Made by a program: the position numbers and the translations under genes. Below, piece after piece: positions 1 to 6,780 of a stretch of 52,350 nt of DNA. Location of the stretch: NCBI GenBank assembly GCA_025354165.1, contig JANXNI010000002.1, positions 1 through 52,350 on the forward strand, in the 5' to 3' direction. The notes under the pieces are model-generated. The model was given only the letters and a program-made list of their open reading frames with translations, was not told the origin of the DNA and made no database searches. Position 1 is the first letter of the stretch; every line of letters begins with the position of its first letter. This DNA is from Burkholderiales bacterium (GTDB lineage Bacteria > Pseudomonadota > Gammaproteobacteria > Burkholderiales > Casimicrobiaceae).

Positions 1-1
1 G

Positions 2-160
2 GAGGTCGCCGCGAACGTTCGCCGATCCCTGGTGTGTAGTCGTCTGCATGGCACACAATCGCTGTTGAACTCGCTTGCCAACGCCAAGAGCCTGACCGAC
101 TTTGCAAGAGCGGAAATCTCCGAAACGTGGTGGTCAGATGACAGACAGCCTCACGATTAG
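2..160 (+). CDS. 3' end of an unidentified gene
   Basis: An open frame enters from the left edge and ends at TAG 158-160, giving 52 residues rich in Ala, Ser and Arg and ending in Asp-Arg-Gln-Pro-His-Asp. I do not recognise the fold. A strong terminator follows at 319-345. The frame is the one that would result if the truncated DUF4942-type gene at the right edge (51893 on) were joined to base 1, giving a 205-residue protein. The similarity to DUF4942 proteins that I can recall fades at that junction, so the link is an inference. It could equally be the tail of an unrelated gene. Confidence 0.5.
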   Translation, partial: EVAANVRRSLVCSRLHGTQSLLNSLANAKSLTDFARAEISETWWSDDRQPHD

Positions 161-318
161 GCGGGTGCGGCAGTTAAGGCACATGACACGCGTTGTTGCA
201 TATGCGGCTTGACACAACCCGCTTTCTCGCGGAACGATTGCCACTGTAGCGAGCCCCCTCCTCGCGCTCAAGTTGTGTTGCGTTCGCCTCCCCCGGTGAA
301 CCCTCGGCAAAGCTCATT

Positions 319-345
319 GACCGGCCTCTGTGCCGGTCTCTTTTT
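319..345 (+). terminator. Rho-independent terminator
   Basis: Perfect 7-bp stem GACCGGC/GCCGGTC with a 6-nt loop followed by TCTTTTT. It lies downstream of the gene ending at 160 and upstream of the next promoter at about 395. Confidence 0.8.
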
Positions 346-394
346 GTCAGCGCCTACTGCAGCACGGCTGAACCGCCCGAGCAGCACCCATAGC

Positions 395-439
395 TGTCGA
401 ACGCACTCTTTCGGCATAGATCGTCGAACATGGGGTTCG
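395..439 (+). promoter_or_regulatory. Promoter plus ATGGG-loop hairpin (leader element A)
   Basis: TGTCG (395-399), 15 bp, CATAG (415-419), then a perfect hairpin CGAAC-ATGGG-GTTCG (425-439) near the expected transcription start. Elements with the same order lie before the genes at 780, 21984 (minus) and 51893, and the hairpin alone recurs before 1888. The stem is base-swapped relative to the TTCG/CGAA version at the first three of those sites, while the ATGGG loop is kept. Confidence 0.6.
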
Positions 440-472
440 CTCGTTCTCATGCGTTTTCAATCAGGAGACGTT

Positions 473-607
473 ATGAAAAAGTATCTCGCACTCTGCTGCT
501 GCGCACTCGCCATTGGCGCTTACGCAAAATCGACCTTGACTGAGACGTTCACGTCTGCAGCTCAGGTCCAGCAAACCCGACTTGCCTTCAGCGATCGCGG
601 TTTGTAA
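473..607 (+). CDS. Small exported peptide (44 aa)
   Basis: ATG 473 has a good ribosome-binding site (AGGAGA, 463-468). The product starts Met-Lys-Lys and has a hydrophobic segment with Cys-Cys-Cys at residues 8-10 and Ala-Tyr-Ala at 16-18, so it looks like a signal peptide (type I site after Ala18) or a small lipoprotein with the modified Cys near residue 8. The mature part would be only about 25 residues. The frame is open upstream to 209, but no start there has a ribosome-binding site and the promoter element lies inside it. It is preceded by leader element A and followed by a terminator at 664-696. No family is recognised; a small toxin or entry-exclusion peptide is possible but unproven. 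Confidence 0.5.
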   Translation: MKKYLALCCCALAIGAYAKSTLTETFTSAAQVQQTRLAFSDRGL

Positions 608-663
608 CGGGTCGCGTTGCATGTTTCGACACGCAACGCGCGAGTAGTTAACGCTACTCCCCA

Positions 664-696
664 AACCCCTCAACGCTTCGCGTTCTGGGGTTTTTT
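664..696 (+). terminator. Terminator, shared family copy 1
   Basis: AACCCC pairs with GGGGTT, with an inner AACGC/GCGTT stem and a TTC loop, followed by a T run. The same two-part architecture recurs at 1779-1810 and, on the minus strand, at 21186-21217. Confidence 0.75.
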
Positions 697-707
697 CGTA
701 CCCGTAA

Positions 708-752
708 TTGTCGTGCGCACTCTCGTGGCATAGGACTTCTTCGATGGGCGAA
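708..752 (+). promoter_or_regulatory. Promoter plus ATGGG-loop hairpin (leader element B)
   Basis: TTGTCG (708-713), 15 bp, CATAG (729-733), then TTCGATGGGCGAA (740-752), an inverted repeat with an ATGGG loop. AGGAGA at 768-773 precedes ATG 780. The loop ATG (744) is in frame with the gene, so a 12-codon N-terminal extension is formally possible. Confidence 0.6.
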
Positions 753-779
753 GGCGTTCTTTTTCACAGGAGAATTGAC

Positions 780-1763
780 ATGAAGACACTTACGATTTTG
801 GAGACACTTGTGGTCGTGCAACTGGACATGAATGTGTTCGGTGGCCGCAAGACATTGACACCAGAAGATCTTCGCGCTGCATTTGGCGACAAGTACGTTG
901 AGGTGCCGAAGAATGCGGTTACACCGGGTTCGATCAAGCTGATTGACGCGGATGCACTGAAGGTGTTCAACCGCTTGAAGCAGCGTGCGCGTCGCGCCTG
1001 TCTCGCGGCTGGCACTTCGTTCATGGGCGGCTTTGCGATACCGGAAACGGGTGTTACACCGCTCATGGTTGTACTCAACGAAATCGGCGCGGAATTTACG
1101 TCCGAGATCGACACCATCGTTGCTCGGTGGGATAGTGCAGTCACGGCATGGGCGAAACAGTTTCCCGAATGGGAAAGCGTGATCAAAGCGAATGCGCCAA
1201 CGGCGGATTGGGTACGCTCGCAATTTGGCTATGCCGTCGGCGCGTTTCGCATTGCTCCGGCTGCAGAAGCTGCTGCCGCGGTCGCCGCTGCACCTGAGCT
1301 CGATCTCATCGAGGGACAGGTGGGTAGTTTGGGCGTTCAGATCGTGCGCGAAATCGCACAGGATGTTCGCGCTTCGGTTGATCATGGCGCAGGTTCGCGG
1401 CTTGCTGCAACAGCTCGATCAGTGCTATCACGGGTACGCAATAAAGCGGCTGGACTTGCATTCATCGCACCGCACATCAACAACGTCGTGTTGGCGATTG
1501 ATACCGTGTACGGCCACGTCCCCGACAACGGCAAGCTGGAAGGCTTCACGCGGTTGGCGGTTGATGGCTTGTTCGCCTGGTTGTCAGATGAAAAGCGAAT
1601 TGTGTCGGAGGTTTTCTCGATTGATGAGCAAACTCGCAGTGCAACTGCGGTGACTGATGACGATCAGACCGAGATAGTATCGGACGATGAGACAACAGGG
1701 ATGCTGATTCCAGCACCGTTGAAGCAACGTCGCGCTTTCGATCCACAAGTGCTCGCTTTCTAG
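780..1763 (+). CDS. DUF3150-type protein
   Basis: A 327-residue soluble protein starting at ATG 780 with AGGAGA 7 nt upstream. The N-terminus (leucine/valine-rich strand, then Gly-Gly-Arg-Lys-Thr-Leu-Thr-Pro-Glu-Asp-Leu) matches what I know of the DUF3150 family, common on plasmids and ICEs and often near a MoxR-type ATPase; no such ATPase is seen here. Residues about 160-200 are Ala-rich and the C-terminus is acidic and probably disordered. No catalytic motif is visible, so no function is assigned. It carries leader element B and a terminator of the shared family, so it is probably a single-gene transcript co-regulated with the genes at 473, 1888, 21232 and 51893. The longer frame back to 708 would read through the promoter and is not favoured. 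Confidence 0.8.
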   Translation: MKTLTILETLVVVQLDMNVFGGRKTLTPEDLRAAFGDKYVEVPKNAVTPGSIKLIDADALKVFNRLKQRARRACLAAGTSFMGGFAIPETGVTPLMVVLNEIGAEFTSEIDTIVARWDSAVTAWAKQFPEWESVIKANAPTADWVRSQFGYAVGAFRIAPAAEAAAAVAAAPELDLIEGQVGSLGVQIVREIAQDVRASVDHGAGSRLAATARSVLSRVRNKAAGLAFIAPHINNVVLAIDTVYGHVPDNGKLEGFTRLAVDGLFAWLSDEKRIVSEVFSIDEQTRSATAVTDDDQTEIVSDDETTGMLIPAPLKQRRAFDPQVLAF

Positions 1764-1778
1764 CGTTCACAGATCCCC

Positions 1779-1810
1779 AACCCCCAGCGCTTCGCGTTCG
1801 GGGTTTTTTT
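1779..1810 (+). terminator. Terminator, shared family copy 2
   Basis: AACCCC/GGGGTT outer stem, inner GCGC/GCG stem with a TTC loop, then seven T. It ends the DUF3150-type gene. Confidence 0.75.
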
Positions 1811-1849
1811 CACACCAGTGATTGTCCGCTTCACTTGTCATTGCAAAAC

Positions 1850-1864
1850 CGAACATGGTGTTCG
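1850..1864 (+). promoter_or_regulatory. ATGGT-loop hairpin (leader element E)
   Basis: CGAAC-ATGGT-GTTCG, the same stem as element A with one loop change, 23 nt before ATG 1888. The promoter half is diverged (CATTG at 839-843 of this kilobase instead of CATAG; no matched upstream box at the usual distance). Confidence 0.45.
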
Positions 1865-1887
1865 ATGCAATTCAAACGGAAAGTACT

Positions 1888-2076
1888 ATGGACATTACCC
1901 TTGATCCCAGAGAGCACGCGAGCGTGATAGCGGGCTTGCGTGCGCTGCAACACCTCATGTTCGACCAGGCATGCGACGAACAGAAAGCGTGCATCATGGA
2001 ACTCGCGAGCAATGGAGGCACGGTCATGCCGTTGTCAGCTCGACAAATTGACTCGCTGTGCGCACGGATCAACTGA
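1888..2076 (+). CDS. Small hypothetical protein (62 aa)
   Basis: ATG 1888 is preceded by GGAAAG. The product is short and mostly helical in appearance, starting Met-Asp-Ile-Thr-Leu-Asp-Pro-Arg-Glu and containing two Cys. No domain is recognised. The frame is open upstream to 1822, but that stretch contains the leader hairpin at 1850-1864. Its placement after the DUF3150-type gene with a related leader suggests membership of the same regulated set. Role unknown. Confidence 0.5.
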   Translation: MDITLDPREHASVIAGLRALQHLMFDQACDEQKACIMELASNGGTVMPLSARQIDSLCARIN

Positions 2077-2409
2077 GTTCCGGAATAAATGACACCTTCG
2101 GTGTCGGACGTGCCTTGCGCGTAGAGGAGGCCGCGCCCCTGGGTCGCGGCTGCGTCGCCTTCCGCCGTTTCCTTCTTCGTTGCATTCCCTAGGAGTGACT
2201 TTGTCCCCTCATTTCCCGTTTGCCTTGCATTCGGGAATTTCTTTTGCCTGACATCGTCTATTTGCCGCTAATCGCTCGGATCGTAAGTACTTGTTTTTTA
2301 TAGAGAAACGTTGACGATTTTCTCGCAATTCTTGGTCGAAACTCCGTATGTTTCACGGAATGTTTCACGACTTTTGGCGATTTTCGTTCTTTTGTGTAAC
2401 ATTTGTTAT
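2077..2409 (+). other. Intergenic region with one hairpin and tandem TGTTTCACG repeats
   Basis: No convincing gene. GACACC-TTC-GGTGTC (2090-2104) is a perfect hairpin without a T run just after the small gene. Two direct copies of TGTTTCACG (2349-2357 and 2361-2369, 12-bp period) lie just before the KfrA-like gene. They equal the left half of the widespread chromosomal parS sequence and could be an operator for the downstream DNA-binding protein. Confidence 0.5.
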
Positions 2410-2892
2410 GTGACGGCACACGCACCAACCTCCACTCAGCGAAAGCATCGTAGTGGCGTGAAATTCGACGCCGCGCGAGCTGCTGCGCTTGCTCGCCTGC
2501 TCGCTCGCGGGGAATGGACAACCGTGCGCCAGTTCCGGATTGATGCCGGTGGCGGTAGCCATCAGGACATCGCAAAAGCGCTGGACGCGTTTCGCAGCGA
2601 GCTGCCAATCTTGCTTGCACACGAAGCCGCGAGCAACCATGAGGTTCTTCGCCAAATGGCGATACTGACGCAGGAGAATGCTCGCTTGACAATAGCGCTC
2701 AGCGACGCCGAGGCTCGCTTTGAGGGCGACCGTCGATTCTTGATGATAGAAACGTCGCGACTTCGCGACGAGCTTGAGAGGACCTATCGGCCCAACGCGC
2801 GTGCCATGGTGGTGAACCGCGACGCCGATTTGACTAGGTCGAATATCGACGCTGGTGAAGAAATAACTTCTGAAATATTTGCTCGGCGCTGA
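2410..2892 (+). CDS. KfrA-like plasmid DNA-binding protein
   Basis: About 160 residues if started at GTG 2410; the frame is open back to TTG 2311, but that extension covers the tandem TGTTTCACG repeats and has weaker coding character. The N-terminal part resembles the KfrA N-terminal DNA-binding domain (Trp-Thr-Thr-Val-Arg-Gln-Phe, then Gly-Gly-Gly-Ser-His-Gln-Asp-Ile). The middle (Asn-Ala-Arg-Leu-Thr... Arg-Leu-Arg-Asp-Glu-Leu-Glu) looks coiled-coil. KfrA proteins are autoregulated plasmid-maintenance proteins with a helix-turn-helix head and long coiled coil; this one is short for the family. It sits in the replication/partition region, consistent with that role. The start is uncertain. Confidence 0.6.
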   Translation: MTAHAPTSTQRKHRSGVKFDAARAAALARLLARGEWTTVRQFRIDAGGGSHQDIAKALDAFRSELPILLAHEAASNHEVLRQMAILTQENARLTIALSDAEARFEGDRRFLMIETSRLRDELERTYRPNARAMVVNRDADLTRSNIDAGEEITSEIFARR

Positions 2893-2934
2893 CTGTTCAT
2901 GTCAGGTGAGCAACTAATCACCCGGAACCACCCA

Positions 2935-2960
2935 CCCCAACTGCGTTGGGGCGTTTACTT
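2935..2960 (+). terminator. Probable terminator after the KfrA-like gene
   Basis: CCCCAA-CTGCG-TTGGGG stem-loop followed by a T-rich tract (CGTTTACTTTG), 43 bp after the stop codon. Confidence 0.55.
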
Positions 2961-2986
2961 TGCTTCTTTACAGTGGTAAAAACTAC

Positions 2987-3029
2987 ACACGGCTGAAAAT
3001 ATCCAGAAAAACGCCGTGTTTTTTGGATA
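2987..3029 (+). promoter_or_regulatory. Two mutually exclusive hairpins, one terminator-like
   Basis: ACACGGC (2987-2993) pairs with GCCGTGT (3013-3019), followed by a T run to 3024. TATCC (about 3000) can instead pair with GGATA (about 3025), extended by the A-tract/T-tract in between. The two folds share sequence, as in an attenuator. There is no peptide-coding gene in 2960-3140 on either strand that I would support. Confidence 0.4.
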
Positions 3030-3106
3030 CCTGATGTAAGACAGTTCGTCATGCAATCTAGGCTGTAAGCAAGGAAATAACGTGAACCAACTGTAGCTGG
3101 CCCCAG

Positions 3107-3144
3107 AAAAAACAAAACCGCCCTGGCAGGCGGTTCGGTTTTTT
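3107..3144 (+). terminator. Rho-independent terminator before the winged-helix gene
   Basis: AACCGCC (3116-3122) pairs with GGCGGTT (3129-3135), followed by CGG and six T. An A-rich tract upstream makes it usable from both sides. With no gene between 2893 and 3267, it probably ends a short untranslated RNA starting after about 2960. Confidence 0.65.
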
Positions 3145-3266
3145 GAATTTGATACCCAATGCTTCATACCTGAAACAAAAGAGCACAACACCAATCAAGT
3201 TGTGATTTTCCCAAGGTTGTAGTTCGGTGTCAAGGGGTTGCCGCACCTTTTTTGCAGGATGACACC

Positions 3267-4580
3267 GTGGCAAAGACACAATCCGAGGCGGAAGGCGCGA
3301 ACGCGCCTGCGCTCACCATAGGCACCAGGGGCGAATTATTATGGGCCTCACCAGCACTTAGCCTGGCTGTCGAACCCATCGACGACCAGGTACTCGCCTC
3401 GTTGCTTCGTTTTGCACGATCCGTCGCTGTGTCGCCGGGGGTTATTTCCGTGCTGCAGCTCATCTCTCAACTCTCCGCCGTGCGCCCGGATGGCTCACGC
3501 GTCTCCTGGGTGAGCCCTGCTCCGATTTGTTCGGTGCTCGGCATTACCCAGCAGGGTGCAAGCAAAATCTTGAAGCGGTTGTGCGCACTTGGTGTGCTGC
3601 GCGAGGATGGCGAGCCGCTGCTGTTTAAGTGGTCAACTACGGCCGGCGCGAGACCTCGGCCACGGCGACTGTTTGTTGTCGCAATACCAGAGTTTCCGAT
3701 CGGGTCACAGCTTCAGCTCGAGGTCGAGACGCCCACGCCCTGCATGTTCGTCCCTGTTCCCTCATGCGCACCGTCATCGACCGATCTCGACGGCGATGGG
3801 TTTTTCACGTCACCCCAACAGCCTACCCAACCCACACCCAAACTGACACCCAAAAAGGCGAAATCAAGCCCCATTCCCCTAGAAGAATCACGAAGTTCAC
3901 AAAGTTCACTGGAAATTGTTGATGAAAATTCGAATCGGGCAGAGGGCAAATCCGGGTTTGCGGGAAAGCCTTACACCTTCCGAACTTTTGCCGACCTTCA
4001 GTGGCTTTTTGAGCCTCATCGTGAGATTGACCAATCGCTCGACAAGGATGTTGCCGGTCTGACCAAGATGTGCAAGAAGGGCGGTTTTACACTGGGCGAT
4101 GTGGTGTTGCTGGCTAGCCGTAATGCGAAATGCGCCTTGCTCAAGGGCAGGCCGTTGCTCGGGTACATCTACGGCATGATCCGCAACAATTCGCCGTGGA
4201 ACCACTTTGGCATTCAGGCGGCCAAAATTCGCGACGCGGATGAACAGATCAACGCCCACCGTCGATTAGCAGAGGAGGACGCACTGGCCCTCTTTCGTGC
4301 GGCTGAGCTGCAGGGCGTGGTGCTTGAAAACCCAATCGGGGAGACAGCAGTGATCGAAGGACGGTTCATCAGTTTCGTCGGAGGTTCTGCCCCCGTGAAT
4401 GCGAAGACGCTCCGCGCTTTGGATTCAGCCGGATTCAAATCTCGCATGATCGGGGGAAGGTCGAGCCAGTTAGTTGTACCCACGACGGTAAGTCCGGTGA
4501 TAGACGCGCCTCAACGAGGCATTCCGCCGGAAGTACTCACATTGTTGCAGTCGCGGCGCGTGGCGTTACGCTCACCATGA
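3267..4580 (+). CDS. Winged-helix plasmid protein, function unknown
   Basis: About 437 residues from GTG 3267 (AGGA a few bases upstream); TTG 3252 is an alternative in the same frame. Residues about 75-120 form a likely winged helix-turn-helix (Ile-Thr-Gln-Gln-Gly-Ala-Ser-Lys-Ile-Leu-Lys-Arg-Leu, then Gly-Val-Leu-Arg-Glu-Asp), the pattern of MarR-like or replication-initiator DNA-binding domains. A Pro/Ser/Thr-rich linker follows at about 180-230. The C-terminal half is a separate helical domain with Pro-Leu-Leu-Gly-Tyr-Ile-Tyr-Gly-Met-Ile-Arg. This layout resembles phage and plasmid replication accessory proteins, but I cannot name the family. It precedes the structured non-coding DNA at 4625-4906. 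Confidence 0.7.
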   Translation: MAKTQSEAEGANAPALTIGTRGELLWASPALSLAVEPIDDQVLASLLRFARSVAVSPGVISVLQLISQLSAVRPDGSRVSWVSPAPICSVLGITQQGASKILKRLCALGVLREDGEPLLFKWSTTAGARPRPRRLFVVAIPEFPIGSQLQLEVETPTPCMFVPVPSCAPSSTDLDGDGFFTSPQQPTQPTPKLTPKKAKSSPIPLEESRSSQSSLEIVDENSNRAEGKSGFAGKPYTFRTFADLQWLFEPHREIDQSLDKDVAGLTKMCKKGGFTLGDVVLLASRNAKCALLKGRPLLGYIYGMIRNNSPWNHFGIQAAKIRDADEQINAHRRLAEEDALALFRAAELQGVVLENPIGETAVIEGRFISFVGGSAPVNAKTLRALDSAGFKSRMIGGRSSQLVVPTTVSPVIDAPQRGIPPEVLTLLQSRRVALRSP

Positions 4581-4624
4581 ACCGGACAGATTTGATGAGC
4601 TTTTTGCGAGCGTCTTTGACGTGG

Positions 4625-4706
4625 AAACGGTCGCTCCGGGCGACCGTTTGGAGTGGGGGCTTGGTGATGGGGCACCAAGCGGTGAGTGATCGCGCTTCGA
4701 AGCGCG
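4625..4706. repeat. Cluster of three perfect inverted repeats
   Basis: AAACGGTCG/CGACCGTTT (4625-4649, 9-bp arms), GCTTGGTG/CACCAAGC with loop ATGGGG (4659-4680, 8-bp arms), and the palindrome CGCGCTTCGAAGCGCG (4691-4706). They fall inside an unconvincing frame at 4577-4915. Dense perfect dyads in a non-coding plasmid segment fit an origin of transfer, a resolution site or a structured RNA; which one cannot be decided here. Confidence 0.5.
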
Positions 4707-4843
4707 GCAACAATCCTCGTTGGATACTACAAGCGCTGCGCTCATCGTATGAGCCGGTTGTAGTGTCTAAGCGGGTGCTTCACACGGTCACTCTGTTGCC
4801 ATCGAGTTTCTTGCAGGAGAACATTCGCTCGACGAAACGATTC

Positions 4844-4906
4844 TGTATTGACGCAATTAAAGTGTCAAGAGAGTATTGCGTAGTTGATTGTGTATTGACA
4901 CAATTA
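4844..4906 (+). repeat. Two 16-bp direct repeats before a small gene
   Basis: TGTATTGACGCAATTA (4844-4859) and TGTATTGACACAATTA (4891-4906) differ at one base. The first is followed by GTGTCAA (4862-4868), making an inverted pair with TTGACGC. They lie directly upstream of ATG 4912 and contain TTGACA-like boxes, so they may be operators or iterons. Confidence 0.5.
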
Positions 4907-4911
4907 CAACA

Positions 4912-5256
4912 ATGATGATCGAAGGCGAGCTCGTGAGGCGTTTCGATGTGGGTGACCACGTGTTTTCGGCGTTCGACAAAAACTGCGAAGGTGGCACCGT
5001 GGTACAAGTCCTGAATGTGACTCCCGTCTGTGTATGCGTGGCGGGACAGCATATGACCAACAATCGCGCAGAGACTTTTTGGTATGCACTGTCGAATGTA
5101 TTCGCAACTCACGACGAAGCGCGGCGTAATTATCAAAACCCCATGGTCAAGGCGGTTGAAGCTCGAGTTGCCCCAAAGTGTCAGCCAGTCGACAACGTGT
5201 CCCACCTCCACCCGCGAAGGACTGACAAATCACCCTCTCTAAAGAAGGCCGCGTGA
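4912..5256 (+). CDS. Small hypothetical protein (about 114 aa)
   Basis: ATG 4912 or 4915 are possible starts; neither has a clear ribosome-binding site. The first 60 residues look like a small beta-barrel (Val-Gly-Asp-His-Val-Phe-Ser-Ala-Phe, then a run of strand-forming Val residues), reminiscent of SH3-like or KOW folds, but no family is identified. The C-terminus is basic and probably disordered. It follows the direct repeats at 4844-4906, which may control it. The frame is moderately convincing only. Confidence 0.4.
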   Translation: MMIEGELVRRFDVGDHVFSAFDKNCEGGTVVQVLNVTPVCVCVAGQHMTNNRAETFWYALSNVFATHDEARRNYQNPMVKAVEARVAPKCQPVDNVSHLHPRRTDKSPSLKKAA

Positions 5257-5382
5257 AGGTTGGTGCGAATAAGGCTCGCGCCACACTCATTGGATATGCG
5301 TCGATATGATTGGCTGCCCCTCAGCGCAATCAATAGGTGGTGGCCAGCCACCTGTAGATTCCGCTGACCGAGGATATCGGCA

Positions 5383-5607
5383 GTGAATGTAAAAGCAAAT
5401 CCACGCAGAGCTGGCCGGAAGCCACCCTCCATTCCCACCAGGAGCCGTAACTTCCGGTTGAATGACATCGAGTTCGCCGCTCTTCGCGCGGCTGGCGGTG
5501 GTGAGGACGCAACGTTAGGTTTGCGTCGTTTGATATACGACGACGCGGGTGTGCGCCAAGCGATTCGGGATGCGATGGGTCTGAAGCACGATACGAAAGC
5601 CAAGTGA
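5383..5607 (+). CDS. Small basic plasmid protein (74 aa)
   Basis: GTG 5383 is preceded by GAGG at 5370-5373. The product has a basic, Pro-rich N-terminus, then Phe-Arg-Leu-Asn-Asp-Ile-Glu-Phe-Ala-Ala-Leu-Arg-Ala-Ala-Gly-Gly, followed by a predicted helix. Short proteins with this 'Leu-x-Asp-x-Glu-x-x-x-Leu' plus Gly-Gly pattern are common on proteobacterial plasmids and may bind DNA; no function is known to me. It points toward the partition site at 5631-5719. Confidence 0.5.
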   Translation: MNVKANPRRAGRKPPSIPTRSRNFRLNDIEFAALRAAGGGEDATLGLRRLIYDDAGVRQAIRDAMGLKHDTKAK

Positions 5608-5630
5608 ATCGCGGTGACAACGGTCGTCCA

Positions 5631-5719
5631 ATTTTTCACATGAAAAATTTGGAACCGCCGTCATCATTTTTCACATGAAAAATTCTGGAGCCGCATCTGT
5701 CATTTTTCATGTGAAAAAT
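5631..5719. promoter_or_regulatory. Putative parS centromere, three palindromes
   Basis: Two copies of ATTTTTCACATGAAAAAT (5631-5648, 5666-5683) and one in the opposite orientation, ATTTTTCATGTGAAAAAT (5702-5719), spaced 35 and 36 bp. Each has perfect 8-bp arms around a 2-bp centre. The segments between copies are also alike (GGA-x-CCGC). Position just after parB and the TTTCAC/GTGAAA core, as in known parS sites, identify this as the ParB-binding centromere. Confidence 0.8.
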
Positions 5720-5734
5720 GACGACGCATACGGG

Positions 5735-6775
5735 CTATTTGCGCTCGCTTTGAATTAAATCGACTAACCGCGCGAGCGTAGCATCACTCACATAGCTCGC
5801 GAATTCCTTGGGGAATTTGAGCGTCACAGCCCCGGAACGGCTGACCACCTTGGTGAATAGTTGCTCGCCGGAAGGAGATGCAAAGGGCGTAGCTGAGGCT
5901 CGTGGGCGAGTTGGTCGCTCTTCGTCCCCTACGTTCGAATGGTCATCCCACACTCGCGGGATGTCGGCGACCCGAATGTCGCCATTCTCAATTTTCGGCA
6001 TATCGCGGATTATTTGTGCCATATAGCCGCGGCCTTGAGCCACTGATAATGCGTACCCAATACGAAGAGAAAGCGAAGCGATGTTGGTGATCGACGACAC
6101 GATCTCGGGTGCCAAACTTGCAAAACCCATGTAGTAGCTTAATTCGCTATTCGACAATCCACTCATTTCCGCCAATTCGGTCAACGAGGATGCAAACCCC
6201 TCTGCCATGGCAACGGAATATCGCTTGGCTCGGGCGTAATCCGATAAATCTGCACGAAAATCATTCTCCGCCAACATCATGCGGAAAGCAGCCTTGTCGT
6301 CGAGTTCGCGAATAACAACATCTAACTGAAAACCCGCACGCAACGCGGCTTGCCATCGACGAACGCCAGCGATGATCTCAAATCGAATTTCTGGATCGCT
6401 CGCGTCGTGACAAACACGCACAACGCTTGCCTGAACTTGTCCGTCCGCCAGAAGCGATTGGCCTAGCTGATCAAGATCCGCGAACTCGCCTTGCGGTCGA
6501 TCCGCCAGTCGCCAAGGTCGGCAGACTCTGGGATCGACCCTAGCGCGATTGGCGGAAGGGTACAGAGTGACTTGACTGGCGGCCGGAGTTGCATGAGGTC
6601 GCTCCGGTTGAACATGTGGCGTTGCACCGCCCAGTATCGTGGGATCACTGTCGAGCTCCCCCAGCAGACGAGACAGCGCGCCCGAATTCGCCACCCGCTT
6701 ACGACGCTCCGCACTGGAGGGTGGTGGAGGTTTTACTTCTGTGTTCACGGCATCACCTGGCGATTTGAACCCCAT
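5735..6775 (-). CDS. parB: ParB-family partition protein
   Basis: 346 residues from ATG 6775, chosen because GGGAGGTAA lies just upstream; the frame extends to 6817 but overlaps parA. The Lys-Pro-Pro-Pro-rich N-terminus would contact ParA. The central ParB/Srx domain includes Phe-Glu-Ile-Ile-Ala-Gly-Val-Arg-Arg-Trp-Gln-Ala-Ala, the CTPase-type Gly-x-Arg-Arg motif, followed by Leu-Ala-Glu-Asn-Asp-Phe-Arg-Ala-Asp-Leu and a helix-turn-helix (Leu-Ser-Asn-Ser-Glu-Leu-Ser-Tyr-Tyr). The C-terminal 50 residues resemble the dimerisation segment. It would load on the parS palindromes at 5631-5719 and drive segregation with ParA, whose gene ends 5 bp upstream in the same operon. Confidence 0.9.
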   Translation of the reverse strand: MGFKSPGDAVNTEVKPPPPSSAERRKRVANSGALSRLLGELDSDPTILGGATPHVQPERPHATPAASQVTLYPSANRARVDPRVCRPWRLADRPQGEFADLDQLGQSLLADGQVQASVVRVCHDASDPEIRFEIIAGVRRWQAALRAGFQLDVVIRELDDKAAFRMMLAENDFRADLSDYARAKRYSVAMAEGFASSLTELAEMSGLSNSELSYYMGFASLAPEIVSSITNIASLSLRIGYALSVAQGRGYMAQIIRDMPKIENGDIRVADIPRVWDDHSNVGDEERPTRPRASATPFASPSGEQLFTKVVSRSGAVTLKFPKEFASYVSDATLARLVDLIQSERK

Positions 6776-6780
6776 AATCG

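Noticed and set aside
209-472. Upstream extension of the small ORF ending at 607
   Set aside because: It contains the terminator at 319-345 and the promoter/hairpin at 395-439 and lacks a ribosome-binding site.
4577-4915. 112-codon frame overlapping the stop of the winged-helix gene
   Set aside because: The DNA is packed with perfect inverted repeats and direct repeats, and the translation has no protein-like pattern.
5631-5719. CRISPR-like array
   Set aside because: Only three short palindromic units, one inverted, with similar rather than unique spacers; placement after parB identifies parS.
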